Source of the DNA: JAVVHH01 sp963835135
GTDB taxonomy: Bacteria; Pseudomonadota; Alphaproteobacteria; Acetobacterales; Acetobacteraceae
Reading direction: 5' to 3'
Length of the DNA stretch: 64,000 bases
Assembly: GCA_963835135.1 (NCBI GenBank)
Contig: CAWIEF010000002.1
Location: forward strand, 62,001-126,000
This document shows, piece after piece, positions 1 to 8,845 of the stretch. A program made the translations under genes and the position numbers. The notes under the pieces were generated by a model. The model was not told the origin of the DNA, ran no database searches, and saw nothing but the letters and a program-made list of their open reading frames with translations. Within the stretch, counting starts at the first letter, position 1, and every line of letters begins with the position of its first letter.

Positions 1-466
1 CCGATACGCTGTCGAACACCGCATCGACAGCGATGTTGGAGCCGGACGGCGGGCTGAGCCGCCCATCATCCTCCGCCTCGGCCTGCACGCCGGCCAGGAT
101 CGCGCGCTCCCGCAGCGGGATGCCGAGCTTCTCGTACATCGCCAGCAGCTCGGGATCGACCTCGTCGAGGCTCTTCGGCGCCGGGCGCTTCGGAGCCGCA
201 TAGTAATGAATGTCCTGATAGTCGATCTTGGGATAGCCGATCTTGGCCCAATTCGGCTCTTCCATGGTCAACCACAGCTCATATGCTTTCAGCCGCCAGT
301 CAAGCATCCAGCCAGGCTCGTCTTTCTTGAGCGAGATCATGCGGATGGTCTCGGGAGACAGGCCCTTCGGCGCGATCTCCATTTCGATGTTGGTCTCGAA
401 CCCGAATTTGTAGCCGGATTGCGTGAGCGTCTGGACGGTATCGAGTGTTTCAGCGACTGCGGGCAT
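1..466 (-). CDS. sufB: SufB, Fe-S cluster scaffold subunit (5' part, runs off the left edge)
   Basis: The first 155 codons read MPAVAETLDTVQTL, then TNIEMEIAPKGLS, EPGWMLDWRLKAY and WAKIGYPKIDYQDIHYYAAPK. These are characteristic of the N-terminal half of SufB, the scaffold component of the cytoplasmic SufBCD complex that assembles [4Fe-4S] clusters. The ATG at 466 has a weak AGTAGG ribosome site and lies only 6 bases after the stop of the upstream Rrf2 regulator, so the two are cotranscribed. The 3' part, and presumably sufC, sufD and sufS, lie outside the window. Confidence 0.95.
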   Translation of the reverse strand, partial: MPAVAETLDTVQTLTQSGYKFGFETNIEMEIAPKGLSPETIRMISLKKDEPGWMLDWRLKAYELWLTMEEPNWAKIGYPKIDYQDIHYYAAPKRPAPKSLDEVDPELLAMYEKLGIPLRERAILAGVQAEAEDDGRLSPPSGSNIAVDAVFDSVS

Positions 467-472
467 ACGGAC

Positions 473-928
473 CTACTCGGCTGGGATGGCCGGCTGGGAA
501 GCCGGGGCAAAATGATCGGGCACGGCCCGGACGGCGACGATGTCGGCGATGGAAATGGTGCCGAGCGCCTGCATGACGACCTCGTTCACCCGATCCCAAC
601 CGCCGCTGCAACTACACGAATCCTTGGCCTGACAAGGGGTGCGCGCGCCTTCGACGCAGGCGGTCAAATGCACCGGACCGTCGATTGCGGCAACCACGTC
701 GGCCACCTGGATCGCGGTCAACGGACGCACTAGGCGATACCCGCCGCGGGCGCCGCGCTGGCTGGCGACCAAGCCGCCCGAGGCCAATCCCTTGAGCACC
801 TTGGCCACCGTCGGCTCCGGCAACCCGATGGCCGCAGCAATGCCCGGCGAGGTCTGCACGCTCTGCGCGCAAGACAACCGGGCCAGTACCACGACGGCAT
901 AATCAGCCAGTTTCGACAGTCTCAACAT
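473..928 (-). CDS. Rrf2-family regulator of the SUF Fe-S assembly operon
   Basis: A 151-residue protein with the Rrf2/IscR fold. The N-terminal winged helix-turn-helix covers about residues 1-65 (starts MLRLSKLADYA; QRGARGGYRL wing). A dimerisation helix and a cysteine cluster follow at C91, C99, C105 and C107. Three cysteines with similar spacing ligate a [2Fe-2S] cluster in IscR. It matches the SUF-system Rrf2 regulators that head suf operons and sense Fe-S status. It is first in the operon, 6 bases ahead of sufB, and an IscR-like palindrome sits upstream of its start, so autoregulation is likely. The exact cofactor is inferred. Confidence 0.9.
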   Translation of the reverse strand: MLRLSKLADYAVVVLARLSCAQSVQTSPGIAAAIGLPEPTVAKVLKGLASGGLVASQRGARGGYRLVRPLTAIQVADVVAAIDGPVHLTACVEGARTPCQAKDSCSCSGGWDRVNEVVMQALGTISIADIVAVRAVPDHFAPASQPAIPAE

Positions 929-945
929 TGATGGATTGCCTAAGC

Positions 946-960
946 GGACTAGACCAGTCC
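946..960. promoter_or_regulatory. Candidate Rrf2/IscR-type operator upstream of the suf operon
   Basis: The sequence GGACTAGACCAGTCC has perfect 5-base arms (GGACT/AGTCC) around a 5-base centre. Its core GACT-N5-AGTC equals the core of the E. coli IscR type 1 site, including the purine and pyrimidine at the ends of the spacer. It lies 18-32 bases upstream of the regulator start, where an autoregulatory operator would be expected. Binding itself is inferred. Confidence 0.5.
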
Positions 961-1064
961 AGATTGATCGGATGTGATACTCCGAGCGGCTTTGGTCAAC
1001 CCCTAACCTTGCGCCGACCCCCCGGGCTGCGGCAACAACGCGCGCTTGGTGGGAGTGGCGCGCG

Positions 1065-2390
1065 ATGGGCGAGCATCATGAATTGCTGATCCGGGGCGGC
1101 GTCTGCGTGCTTCCCTGGGGTGAGGCGGACGCCGACATCGCCGTGTCGGACGGACGCATCCATTCGATCGGCGCGTTTCCGGACGCCAGCGCCGATCGCG
1201 TGATCGATGCCGCCGGGCTGCACGTCTTGCCGGGGCTGATCGATCCGCATGTCCATCTGCGCGACCCGGGCGACCCTGCCGTCGAGAGTATCCCGACCGG
1301 CACCAAGGCGGCCATCCTCGGCGGCCTGACGGCGGTGTTCGACATGCCGAATACGGCGCCGTCGATCACCAGCGCCGCGCAGATCGGGTGGAAGCAGGAC
1401 TATGTGGAGCGCGTCGCCTGGTGCGACATGGGGCTTTATGTCGGCGGCACGCGCGCCAATACGCCCGAACTCGGCAGGTTGGAAACCGAGCGGGGCGTGT
1501 GCGGGATCAAGGTATTCGCCGGGTCGTCGACCGGAGACCTGATGATCGAGGATGATCCGTCGCTAGAGGCGGTCATGCGCTCCGGCCGGCGCCGGATCAG
1601 CTTCCATAGCGAGGACGAATACCGGCTGCAGGAGCGCAAGCCGATGTTCAAGCGCGGCGACCCGTTCAGCGACCATGCCGTCTGGCGCGACGTCGAATGC
1701 GCCTTCCTCGGCACCCGCCGCCTGATGGCCCTCGCGCGCAAGACGGCGCGGCCCGCGCACATCCTGCACGTCTCGACGGAAGAGGAGCTCGACTACCTCC
1801 GGGGGTATCGCGACGTCGCCACGGTCGAGCTGCTGGTCAACCACCTGACGCAGTGGGCGCCCGACGTGTATGAGCAGCTCGGCGGCTACGGGGTCATGAA
1901 CCCGCCGATCCGCGACCGCCGGCATTACGAGGCAGCCTGGCGCGCCGTGGCGGACGGCACCGCCGACACGATCGGCTCCGACCACGCGCCGCACCCCCGC
2001 GCGGCCAAGGAACGCCCGTGGCCCGACACCGCCGCCGGGTTGACGGGCGTGCAGACGCTGGTGCCGCTGATGCTGGACCACGTCAACGCCGGCCGGCTCA
2101 CGCTCGGCCGCCTGGTCGACCTCATGTGCGCCGGCCCGGCCCGCGTCTACGGCGCCGTCGGCAAGGGCCGTCTCGCCGCGGGCTACGACGCCGATTTCAC
2201 ACTGGTCGACCTGCAGCGCCGCCGACGAATCGAGAACGATTGGATCGTCAGCCCCTGCGGCTGGACGCCGTTCGACGGCACCGAGGTGACCGGTTGGCCC
2301 CAGGCGACGATCATCCGCGGCCGGGTCGTCATGCAGGACGACGAGGTTCTGGGGGAGCCGTCAGGGCATCTCGTGCGGTTCGCCTCTTAG
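1065..2390 (+). CDS. pyrC: Dihydroorotase (class I type, amidohydrolase superfamily)
   Basis: A 441-residue cyclic amidohydrolase, the usual length for class I dihydroorotase, which closes N-carbamoyl-aspartate to dihydroorotate in pyrimidine synthesis. The metal-binding DPHVHLRDPG motif is at residues 60-69. A candidate carboxylated lysine is in IKVFAGSSTG (K149). Further metal histidines appear in SFHSED and HILHVST, and the catalytic aspartate in GSDHAPH. The ATG at 1065 has GGGAG about 10 bases upstream. It stands alone between the divergent suf operon and a convergent hydantoinase. Allantoinase or another hydantoinase-like amidohydrolase is the main alternative; the DPG motif favours dihydroorotase. 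Confidence 0.85.
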   Translation: MGEHHELLIRGGVCVLPWGEADADIAVSDGRIHSIGAFPDASADRVIDAAGLHVLPGLIDPHVHLRDPGDPAVESIPTGTKAAILGGLTAVFDMPNTAPSITSAAQIGWKQDYVERVAWCDMGLYVGGTRANTPELGRLETERGVCGIKVFAGSSTGDLMIEDDPSLEAVMRSGRRRISFHSEDEYRLQERKPMFKRGDPFSDHAVWRDVECAFLGTRRLMALARKTARPAHILHVSTEEELDYLRGYRDVATVELLVNHLTQWAPDVYEQLGGYGVMNPPIRDRRHYEAAWRAVADGTADTIGSDHAPHPRAAKERPWPDTAAGLTGVQTLVPLMLDHVNAGRLTLGRLVDLMCAGPARVYGAVGKGRLAAGYDADFTLVDLQRRRRIENDWIVSPCGWTPFDGTEVTGWPQATIIRGRVVMQDDEVLGEPSGHLVRFAS

Positions 2391-2504
2391 GGCGGATGCA
2401 ATCCGCAATCACCGGGCCAGGCAATGTGTTATCGTCGTGAACGGAGGCGAGCATGGCCGACCCAATTCATCTGACCGACGCTGTTGCGATCGATCGAGCC
2501 GTGA

Positions 2505-5500
2505 TTAGGAGGTCGGGCGGTAGCCGAACCCACCACCCCCAGGCGTCTCGATCACGAACACGTCGCCCGGCGCCAGCTCCGCTCGGCTGCGGCCAGTCAT
2601 CGGCTTCACGAGACCAGGTCGTTCGACCCATTGCCGGCCCGGCGCCCCGTCCGCGCCGCCCTGCAGGCCGAACGGCGCGACCTCGCGGCGGCTTGCCACG
2701 ACCACGAGCGTCATCGCCTCTTCGAACCTGATCCGCCGTACGGACCCGTCGCCCCCGCGATGCGCGCCCGCGCCGCCGGAGCCGTGCCGGATGCCGAACC
2801 GCTCCAATACGACCGGGTAGCGCAGTTCAAACACCTCCGGGTCGGTCATGCGCGTGTTCGTCATGTGGGTCTGGATGGCAGACGCGCCGTCGCCGCCGGG
2901 CCCGGCGCCCATGCCGCCGCAGATCGTCTCGTAATACTGCCGGGTCGCATCGCCGAAGATCACGTTGTTCATCGTCGCCTGGCTGCAGGCCAGCCGGCCC
3001 AACGCGCCGAACAGCGCGTTGCACACGGCCTGGCTCACCTCCGTATTGCCCGCCACCACCGCCGCCCCCGGCGCGGGAGACAGAAAGGTGCCAGGCGGGA
3101 TCACCAGAGTGATCGGCTTGAGGCAGCCGTCGTTGAGCGGGATATCTTCGCCGACGAGGCAGCGGAACACATACAGCACGACGGCCCGCGTCACCGCCGC
3201 CGGGGCGTTGAAATTGGCGGGCGATTGCGGACCCGTTCCGGTGAAATCCACCACCGCCGAACGGCTCGCCCGATCCACCCGGATCGTCACCCGCAATGGC
3301 GCGCCGTCGTCCATCGAATAGTCGAAGCGTCCGTCCCCGATCCGGTCCAGAACCCGGCGCACGCTCTCCTCGGCGTTGTCCATCACGTGCCGCATGTAGG
3401 CCCGCACCGTCGGCCACCCATACTGACGCTCGACCCGGCCCAACTCCTGCACGCCGCGCGCATTGGCCGCCACCTGCGCCTTGATGTCGGCCACGTTCAC
3501 GTCCGGGCTCCGCGCCGGATAGCGCGCACCGGCCAGCAGCGCCCGGAACGGCGCCTCCTGGAACTCGCCCTCGGCCACGAGGAGAAAGTCGTCGATCACC
3601 ACGCCCTCCTCTTCGAGCGTCCGGCTGTCCGGCGGCGTGCTGCCCGGGGTGGTGCCGCCGATGTCGGCATGGTGGCCGCGGCTGCCCACGAAGAAGCGGA
3701 TCTCCCGGCCCTCGGCGTCGAATACCGGCGTGATCACGGTGATGTCCGGCAGATGCGTGCCGCCGTTGAACGGATTGTTCAAGGCGACCACGTCGCCGGG
3801 CCGGAGCGACGCGCCACGGCTGCGCAACACCGTCTTCACGCTCTCGCCCATCGCGCCGAGATGGACCGGCACGTGCGGCGCATTGGCGATCAGGTTGCCG
3901 TCGCCGTCGAACAGCGCGCAGGAGAAATCCAGCCTTTCCTTGATGTTGACGCTCATCGACGTGTTCTGCAGCACCGCGCCCGTCTGCTCGGCCACGTTCA
4001 TGAACAGGTTGTTGAACAGCTCCAACAGCACCGGGTCCGGCCGCGCTGCGTCCGCAGCCACTCGGCCGGCGATCGCCTCGGTCCGTCGCAGCATGACGTG
4101 ATCCCGGGCCGTCACCTCGGCGGTCCAGCCGGGCTCGACCACCGTCGTCGCGTTCGCCTCGCGGAGCAGCGCCGGGCCAGGCAGTCGGTCGCCGGCCAGG
4201 AGCGCCGTCCGCTCGAACACCGGCGTGTCGTGCGCCCGGCCACCGCTCCACATCGAGACGGTGTCGACCGGCTTCGGCGCGCCACTCTCCCGGGCTGGCA
4301 GCGCCTGCTCGGTGACCGACTCGCCCGCCGCCACCGCTTCGACCGCGACCAACTCGGCCACCAGCGCCCGGCCCGGCGTCACAAACCCGAACCGCGCCCG
4401 ATGCGCGTCGGTGAACGCCGCCTCGATCGCGACCCCATCGCCCTCGAGCGGAATGGGCAGCGCCGCCTCCGTTCCGGCATAGCGCAGGTGCAGGGTCCGA
4501 CGGACGGTGGCGGCGGCCGGGTCCGCTCCCTGCTCCAGCAAGGCTGCGAGCGCCGTATCGGCCAGCCCGCCCGCGACCCGGCCCGCCTCGGCCAACGCCG
4601 CCGCCGACCATGGCAGCTCCACCGCCTGCTCGCGCAAGACCGCCTGGTCCGCCAGCCCCATCCCATAGGCGGACAACACGCCCGCATACGGGTGGATGAA
4701 CACAGTCTGCATGCCGAGTTCGTCGGCAACCAGGCAAGCATGCTGGCCCCCGGCCCCGCCGAAGCATTGCAGCGCGAAGCGGGAGGCATCGTGGCCCTTC
4801 TGCACGCTCACCTGCTTGATGGCATTTGCCATGTTCGCCACCGCGACACGCAGGAATCCCTCGGCCGCCTCGCGCGGGTCAGCCTTGCCCATCTCGGTCG
4901 CCAGCGTCGTGAATTTGGCACGCACCGTGTCGGCGTCGAGCGGCTGGTCGCCGCCGGGTCCGAAGATGGCGGGGAAATGCGCCGCTTGGACCTTGCCGAC
5001 GCACACATTGGCGTCCGTCACGGTCAGCGGGCCGCCGCGGCGGTAGCTCGCCGGCCCCGGGTTGGCGCCCGCGCTGTCCGGCCCGACGCGCACGCGCGCG
5101 CCGTCGAAATGCAGGATGCTGCCGCCGCCGGCCGCGACCGTGTTGATCGCCATCATCGGCGCCCGCATGCGCACGCCGGCCACCTCGGTCTCGAACGCGC
5201 GCTCGAACGCGCCGTCATACAGCGCCACGTCGGTGCTGGTGCCGCCCATGTCGAAGCCGATGATGCGGTCGAGCCCGGCCATCCCCGCCGTGCGCGCTGC
5301 GCCCACGATCCCGCCCGCCGGGCCCGATAGGATGGCGTCCTTGCCGCCGAAGCTGTGCGCCTCGGCCAGCCCGCCATTGCTCTGCATGAAATACAGCCGG
5401 GTGCCCTCGAGCTCGGCCGCCACCTGATCGACATACCGTCGCAGGATCGGTGACAGATAGGCGTCCACCACCGTCGTATCGCCGCGCGGCACCAGCCGCA

Positions 5501-6095
5501 GCAGCGGGCTGACGGCATGGCTCGCCGAGACCTGCGCGAACCCGGCCTCGGCCGCCAGCTCGGCCAGCCGCCGTTCCATCGCGGGATATTTCCAGGCGTG
5601 AATCAGCGCGATCGCGCAGGCCTCGATCCCGTCCGCCCGCGCCGCCCGCAACGCGTCCCGCGCCGCCGCCTCGTCCAGCGCCTCGAACACGCGCCCATCC
5701 GCCGCGACCCGGCCGCCCACCTCGGCCACGCGCTCGTACAGCATCGTCGGCAGCGTCACTTCGAGGTCAAACAGACGCGGCCGCGCCTGATTGCCGATCC
5801 GCAGCACGTCCGCGAAGCCGCGGTTGACCAACAGCAGCGTCCGCTCGCCCTTACGCTCCAGCAGCGCATTGGTGGCGACCGTGGTGCCCATCTTGACCTG
5901 GTTGATCAGCCCGGCCGGGATCCGCTCATCGGCCGGCACGCCCAGCACTTGCTTGATCCCGGCGATGGCGGCATCGCGATAGCGGTCCGGGTTCTCGCTG
6001 AGCAGCTTGTGCGTGGACAGCGCCCCATCGGGCGCCCGCGCCACGATGTCGGTGAAGGTGCCGCCGCGATCGATCCAGAACTGCCAGCCCGCCAT
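2505..6095 (-). CDS. Fused hydantoinase A/B, ATP-dependent 5-oxoprolinase type
   Basis: A 1196-residue protein matching the fused HyuA-HyuB layout of eukaryotic and bacterial 5-oxoprolinase, which opens 5-oxo-L-proline to glutamate with ATP. The HyuA part starts at once with the phosphate-loop-like GGTFTD (residues 11-16), followed by GTTVATNALLERKGE and, near residue 280, IGFDMGGTSTDV. The HyuB part starts near residue 690 (PVLLELFNNLFMNVAEQTG) and holds NNPFNGGTHLPD and GSRGHHADIGG. It ends in a glycine-rich tail (ETPGGGGFGY). The start lies one base after the stop of the dehydrogenase upstream, so it is the third gene of a leftward operon. The substrate could be another cyclic imide or N-methylhydantoin rather than oxoproline. 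Confidence 0.88.
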   Translation of the reverse strand: MAGWQFWIDRGGTFTDIVARAPDGALSTHKLLSENPDRYRDAAIAGIKQVLGVPADERIPAGLINQVKMGTTVATNALLERKGERTLLLVNRGFADVLRIGNQARPRLFDLEVTLPTMLYERVAEVGGRVAADGRVFEALDEAAARDALRAARADGIEACAIALIHAWKYPAMERRLAELAAEAGFAQVSASHAVSPLLRLVPRGDTTVVDAYLSPILRRYVDQVAAELEGTRLYFMQSNGGLAEAHSFGGKDAILSGPAGGIVGAARTAGMAGLDRIIGFDMGGTSTDVALYDGAFERAFETEVAGVRMRAPMMAINTVAAGGGSILHFDGARVRVGPDSAGANPGPASYRRGGPLTVTDANVCVGKVQAAHFPAIFGPGGDQPLDADTVRAKFTTLATEMGKADPREAAEGFLRVAVANMANAIKQVSVQKGHDASRFALQCFGGAGGQHACLVADELGMQTVFIHPYAGVLSAYGMGLADQAVLREQAVELPWSAAALAEAGRVAGGLADTALAALLEQGADPAAATVRRTLHLRYAGTEAALPIPLEGDGVAIEAAFTDAHRARFGFVTPGRALVAELVAVEAVAAGESVTEQALPARESGAPKPVDTVSMWSGGRAHDTPVFERTALLAGDRLPGPALLREANATTVVEPGWTAEVTARDHVMLRRTEAIAGRVAADAARPDPVLLELFNNLFMNVAEQTGAVLQNTSMSVNIKERLDFSCALFDGDGNLIANAPHVPVHLGAMGESVKTVLRSRGASLRPGDVVALNNPFNGGTHLPDITVITPVFDAEGREIRFFVGSRGHHADIGGTTPGSTPPDSRTLEEEGVVIDDFLLVAEGEFQEAPFRALLAGARYPARSPDVNVADIKAQVAANARGVQELGRVERQYGWPTVRAYMRHVMDNAEESVRRVLDRIGDGRFDYSMDDGAPLRVTIRVDRASRSAVVDFTGTGPQSPANFNAPAAVTRAVVLYVFRCLVGEDIPLNDGCLKPITLVIPPGTFLSPAPGAAVVAGNTEVSQAVCNALFGALGRLACSQATMNNVIFGDATRQYYETICGGMGAGPGGDGASAIQTHMTNTRMTDPEVFELRYPVVLERFGIRHGSGGAGAHRGGDGSVRRIRFEEAMTLVVVASRREVAPFGLQGGADGAPGRQWVERPGLVKPMTGRSRAELAPGDVFVIETPGGGGFGYRPTS

Positions 6096-6096
6096 G

Positions 6097-7128
6097 CTAC
6101 AACGCGACCTGGACCTTCATCGCCTTCGACCGGTCGCCCGCCAGTTCGAACGCGCGCACCGCATCGTCGAGCGGGATGACTTCGGTCAGCAGCGGCGCCA
6201 CGTCGATCGCGCCTCTGGCCAGGACACCGACCGCCCACTCGAACTCGCGGTCGAACCGGAACGTGCCGCGCAGCTCAATCTCCTTGGCCACGACCGCGTT
6301 CATCGGCAGCGTCATGTCGCCGCCGAGGCCGACCTGCACGACGATGGCGCCGGGTCGCGCGACGCCGATGGCGGCCGTCAGCGCCGCGGCACTGCCGGAA
6401 GCCTCGAACACCACGTCGAAATAGCCTTTGCCGGCCTGGAACCTCTCGAGCCCGGCCGCGTCGCTGCGCACGTTCACGGTCGTGTCCGCCCCGATACGGC
6501 GCGCGATGGCCAGCGGCGCATCGGCCAGATCGGTCGCGACGATCTCGCGCGCGCCGGCCTGCCGCGCCACCAGGATCGACAACGCCCCGATCGGCCCGAC
6601 CCCGGTCACCAGCACGCGCTGGCCCAACAACGGCCCGGCCTGCGTCGCCGCATGCAGGCACACCGAGAGCGGCTCGGCAAAGGCGGCATGCGCCAGGCTC
6701 AGCCCGGGCGGCAGCTTGACCGCCTGCGCCTCCGTGCATGCCAGCATCTCGCGGAAGCCGCCCTGGACGTGCGGAAACCGCATCGCGCTGCCGAAAAAGC
6801 GCATGTCGAGGCAGTGCCGCGGCGTCCCCTCGAGGCAATACTCGCAATGCCCGCACGGGTTGCTGGGGTTGACCGCGACCATGTCGCCGACCGCTACGCG
6901 GGTGACGTCCGGCCCGACCGCCGCGACCTCGCCGGCGATCTCGTGGCCGGGAATCAGCGGCTCGCGGATGCGGATCGCGCCGAACCCGCCATCTTGGTAA
7001 TAATGCAGGTCCGACCCGCAGATCCCGCCGTTGCGGATCCGCACGTGCACGTCCCGCGCACCCAAGGGCGGCAACTCCGCTTCGCCGATGCGCAGGTCGC
7101 GCGCCCCGTAGATGATAGCCGCGCGCAT
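6097..7128 (-). CDS. idnD: Zn-dependent medium-chain dehydrogenase, L-idonate 5-dehydrogenase type
   Basis: A 343-residue MDR enzyme. The catalytic zinc site is seen in GGICGSDLHYYQDGG and GHE. The structural zinc lobe is CGHCEYCLEGTPRHC, and the NAD-binding Rossmann loop is VTGVGPIGAL. The HYY...G and RFFGSAMRFPHVQGGF segments are typical of L-idonate 5-dehydrogenase, which makes 5-keto-D-gluconate. The reading frame extends further upstream, but the ATG at 7128 is chosen because it begins the family N-terminus (MRAAIIYGARDLR) and overlaps the stop of the upstream SDR by one base (TGATG). The pairing with a gluconate 5-dehydrogenase-like SDR supports the idonate assignment; other polyols are possible. 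Confidence 0.85.
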   Translation of the reverse strand: MRAAIIYGARDLRIGEAELPPLGARDVHVRIRNGGICGSDLHYYQDGGFGAIRIREPLIPGHEIAGEVAAVGPDVTRVAVGDMVAVNPSNPCGHCEYCLEGTPRHCLDMRFFGSAMRFPHVQGGFREMLACTEAQAVKLPPGLSLAHAAFAEPLSVCLHAATQAGPLLGQRVLVTGVGPIGALSILVARQAGAREIVATDLADAPLAIARRIGADTTVNVRSDAAGLERFQAGKGYFDVVFEASGSAAALTAAIGVARPGAIVVQVGLGGDMTLPMNAVVAKEIELRGTFRFDREFEWAVGVLARGAIDVAPLLTEVIPLDDAVRAFELAGDRSKAMKVQVAL

Positions 7129-7892
7129 CAGAGCACCACCGACATGCCGCCATCGACGTAGATGATCTGCCCGTTGACGTAATCTGCCGCGCGCGAAGCG
7201 AGGAACACGCAGGCGCCCACCAGTTCGTCCGGCCGCCCCCAGCGCCGCGACGGCGTGCGCCCTTTCACCCAAGCGTCGAATTTCGGGTCGTCCATCAACG
7301 CCTGGTTCATGTCGGTGCTCATGTAGCCCGGCCCGATCGCGTTCGCCTGGATCCCATGTTCGGCCCATTCGGCCGCCATCGCCTGGGTCAGCAGCTTGAT
7401 CCCGCCTTTGGCGACCGTGTAGGGCGCCACCGTCGGCCGCGCGAACTGACTCATCAGTGAGCCGATGTTGACGATCTTGCCCGATCCGCGCGGCACCATC
7501 CGGCGCGCCGCCTCGCGCCCGATCATGAAGGCGCTGGTCAGGTTGGTGTCCAACACCCGGCGGAAATCCGCGAGGTCGAACTCCAGCATTGGCTTGCGGA
7601 GCTGGATGCCGGCGTTGTTGACCAGGATATCGACCGCGATACCCTCGCGGTCGAACCGCTCGAACGCCGCCAGGATCGCCGTCTCGTCGGTCACGTCGAA
7701 CGCCGCGCTATGCACCGTCGCGCCCGAGTGGCGCAGCGCTACGGCGGTCGCGTCCAGGCGCGCCGGGTCGACGCCGTTCAGGATCACGGCCGCGCCAGCC
7801 TGCGCCAAGCCCTCGGCCATGCCACGCCCGAGCCCACGCGACGACCCGGTGACCAGCGCCGTGCGCCCGGTCAGATCGAACAATCCTTGCAT
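7128..7892 (-). CDS. idnO: SDR oxidoreductase, gluconate 5-dehydrogenase type
   Basis: A 254-residue classical short-chain dehydrogenase. The cofactor motif is TGSSRGLGRG (residues 16-25) and the NNAG motif is present. The catalytic triad has Ser in NIGSLMS and the Y-x3-K in PYTVAKGG, and the C-terminus ends YVNGQIIYVDGGMSVVL. It resembles IdnO/Gno, which interconverts 5-keto-D-gluconate and D-gluconate. It is the first gene of the leftward unit, followed by the idonate-dehydrogenase-like gene and then the hydantoinase. Together the two dehydrogenases would convert L-idonate to gluconate. No sugar-acid transporter or kinase is seen nearby. Confidence 0.83.
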   Translation of the reverse strand: MQGLFDLTGRTALVTGSSRGLGRGMAEGLAQAGAAVILNGVDPARLDATAVALRHSGATVHSAAFDVTDETAILAAFERFDREGIAVDILVNNAGIQLRKPMLEFDLADFRRVLDTNLTSAFMIGREAARRMVPRGSGKIVNIGSLMSQFARPTVAPYTVAKGGIKLLTQAMAAEWAEHGIQANAIGPGYMSTDMNQALMDDPKFDAWVKGRTPSRRWGRPDELVGACVFLASRAADYVNGQIIYVDGGMSVVL

Positions 7893-8023
7893 CGCGTCTC
7901 CTCCACTGGGACGTCACTGCCGCCCGACTTCCACCGGGTGGGCGCGCGCGTCAATAGCGGCGGGCGCGGGATGGATTGCCATGAAACAATCGGCCCGCTG
8001 ACGCGTGTGTGGTAACAGAGACA

Positions 8024-8584
8024 ATGAATACCGACGCCGAGCGCTACTACGCCGTCCTTGAAGTTGACCCGGCTGCCTCCGACGAGGTCATCCGGAGCGC
8101 GTTCCGACGCCGTGCCAAGGAGCTCCACCCTGATTCGCTGTCGGGGGATGCAGGAGCATTCATCCTGCTCAAGCGCGCCTACGACACGCTCATCGATCCC
8201 GAAGGTCGCGCCGCCTATGATCGGGCGTGTCAACCTGCGCCGCCGCTGCGCCGATCCGACCCGGTGGAGGCCTCTCCCATCCGACCCCGGCGCGGGCCGC
8301 CGTTGCCGCCGCGGTCCAAGCCGTCCCGCTTGGGTGGGGTCGGGTTCGTGCGCTATGTGATCGCGTTCCTGATCATGGCCGCGATCTCGCTGGGCGGGGT
8401 TCAGGCGATGATTCTCTGGACAGCGGCGCCGCCCTCGATCCAATCGCGCGCCACCGTCGCGCCGCCTGCGCCGGGCGCCGCGCCCAGCCCTGCACCGGCG
8501 ATCGAGCCCTCGACCGCGCCAGGTTCGTCAAAGTCAGGCTTCTGGGATCCGACACCTCCCCCGACGGGGAAGAAGGCGCCGTAA
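8024..8584 (+). CDS. Membrane-anchored J-domain (DnaJ-like) protein
   Basis: A 186-residue protein. The N-terminal J domain (about residues 5-70) begins DAERYYAVLEVDPAAS and carries the essential HPD tripeptide in ELHPDSL. A basic, proline-rich linker is followed by one hydrophobic segment (GFVRYVIAFLIMAAISLGG) and an alanine/proline-rich tail ending in TPPPTGKKAP. It has no G/F, zinc-finger or client-binding domains, so it is a class III J protein, probably recruiting DnaK at the inner membrane. The frame allows a GTG start at 8009, but the ATG at 8024 sits closer to the domain. Its partner process is unknown. Confidence 0.8.
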   Translation: MNTDAERYYAVLEVDPAASDEVIRSAFRRRAKELHPDSLSGDAGAFILLKRAYDTLIDPEGRAAYDRACQPAPPLRRSDPVEASPIRPRRGPPLPPRSKPSRLGGVGFVRYVIAFLIMAAISLGGVQAMILWTAAPPSIQSRATVAPPAPGAAPSPAPAIEPSTAPGSSKSGFWDPTPPPTGKKAP

Positions 8585-8601
8585 CGGCCGCCGTCGCTGG
8601 C

Positions 8602-8820
8602 TTAGCGGCTCGCCATCTCGGTCAGCTTCAGGTTCGCCGCCGCGGCCTTGCCGCGCTCCATGACGACGTCATAACTGACATTCTGGCCATCATTGAGGCC
8701 TTTCAGACCGGCAGCCTGCACCGCAGTGATATGCACGAAAACGTCCTTGCCGCCGTCTTTCGGCATGATGAAGCCGTAGCCTTTGGTCGCGTTGAACCAC
8801 TTTACCGAACCTGTAGCCAT
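8602..8820 (-). CDS. Cold-shock protein, CspA family
   Basis: A 72-residue single cold-shock domain protein. RNP1 (KGYGFIM) and RNP2 (DVFVHI) are both intact, and the protein starts MATGSVKWFNATKG. These proteins bind single-stranded nucleic acids and act as RNA chaperones. The ribosome site GAGAGG lies 8 bases before the ATG. The leader further upstream is long for this window and foldable, as is common for csp genes. It is convergent with the J-domain gene. Confidence 0.95.
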   Translation of the reverse strand: MATGSVKWFNATKGYGFIMPKDGGKDVFVHITAVQAAGLKGLNDGQNVSYDVVMERGKAAAANLKLTEMASR

Positions 8821-8845
8821 GAGCGTCGCCTCTCAAGCGGGTAGC

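Noticed and set aside
2631..5330. An 899-codon open frame on the plus strand and a 646-codon second frame on the minus strand across the hydantoinase gene
   Set aside because: They are Arg/His/Pro-rich shadows of the clear 1196-residue hydantoinase in another frame; no recognisable domain.
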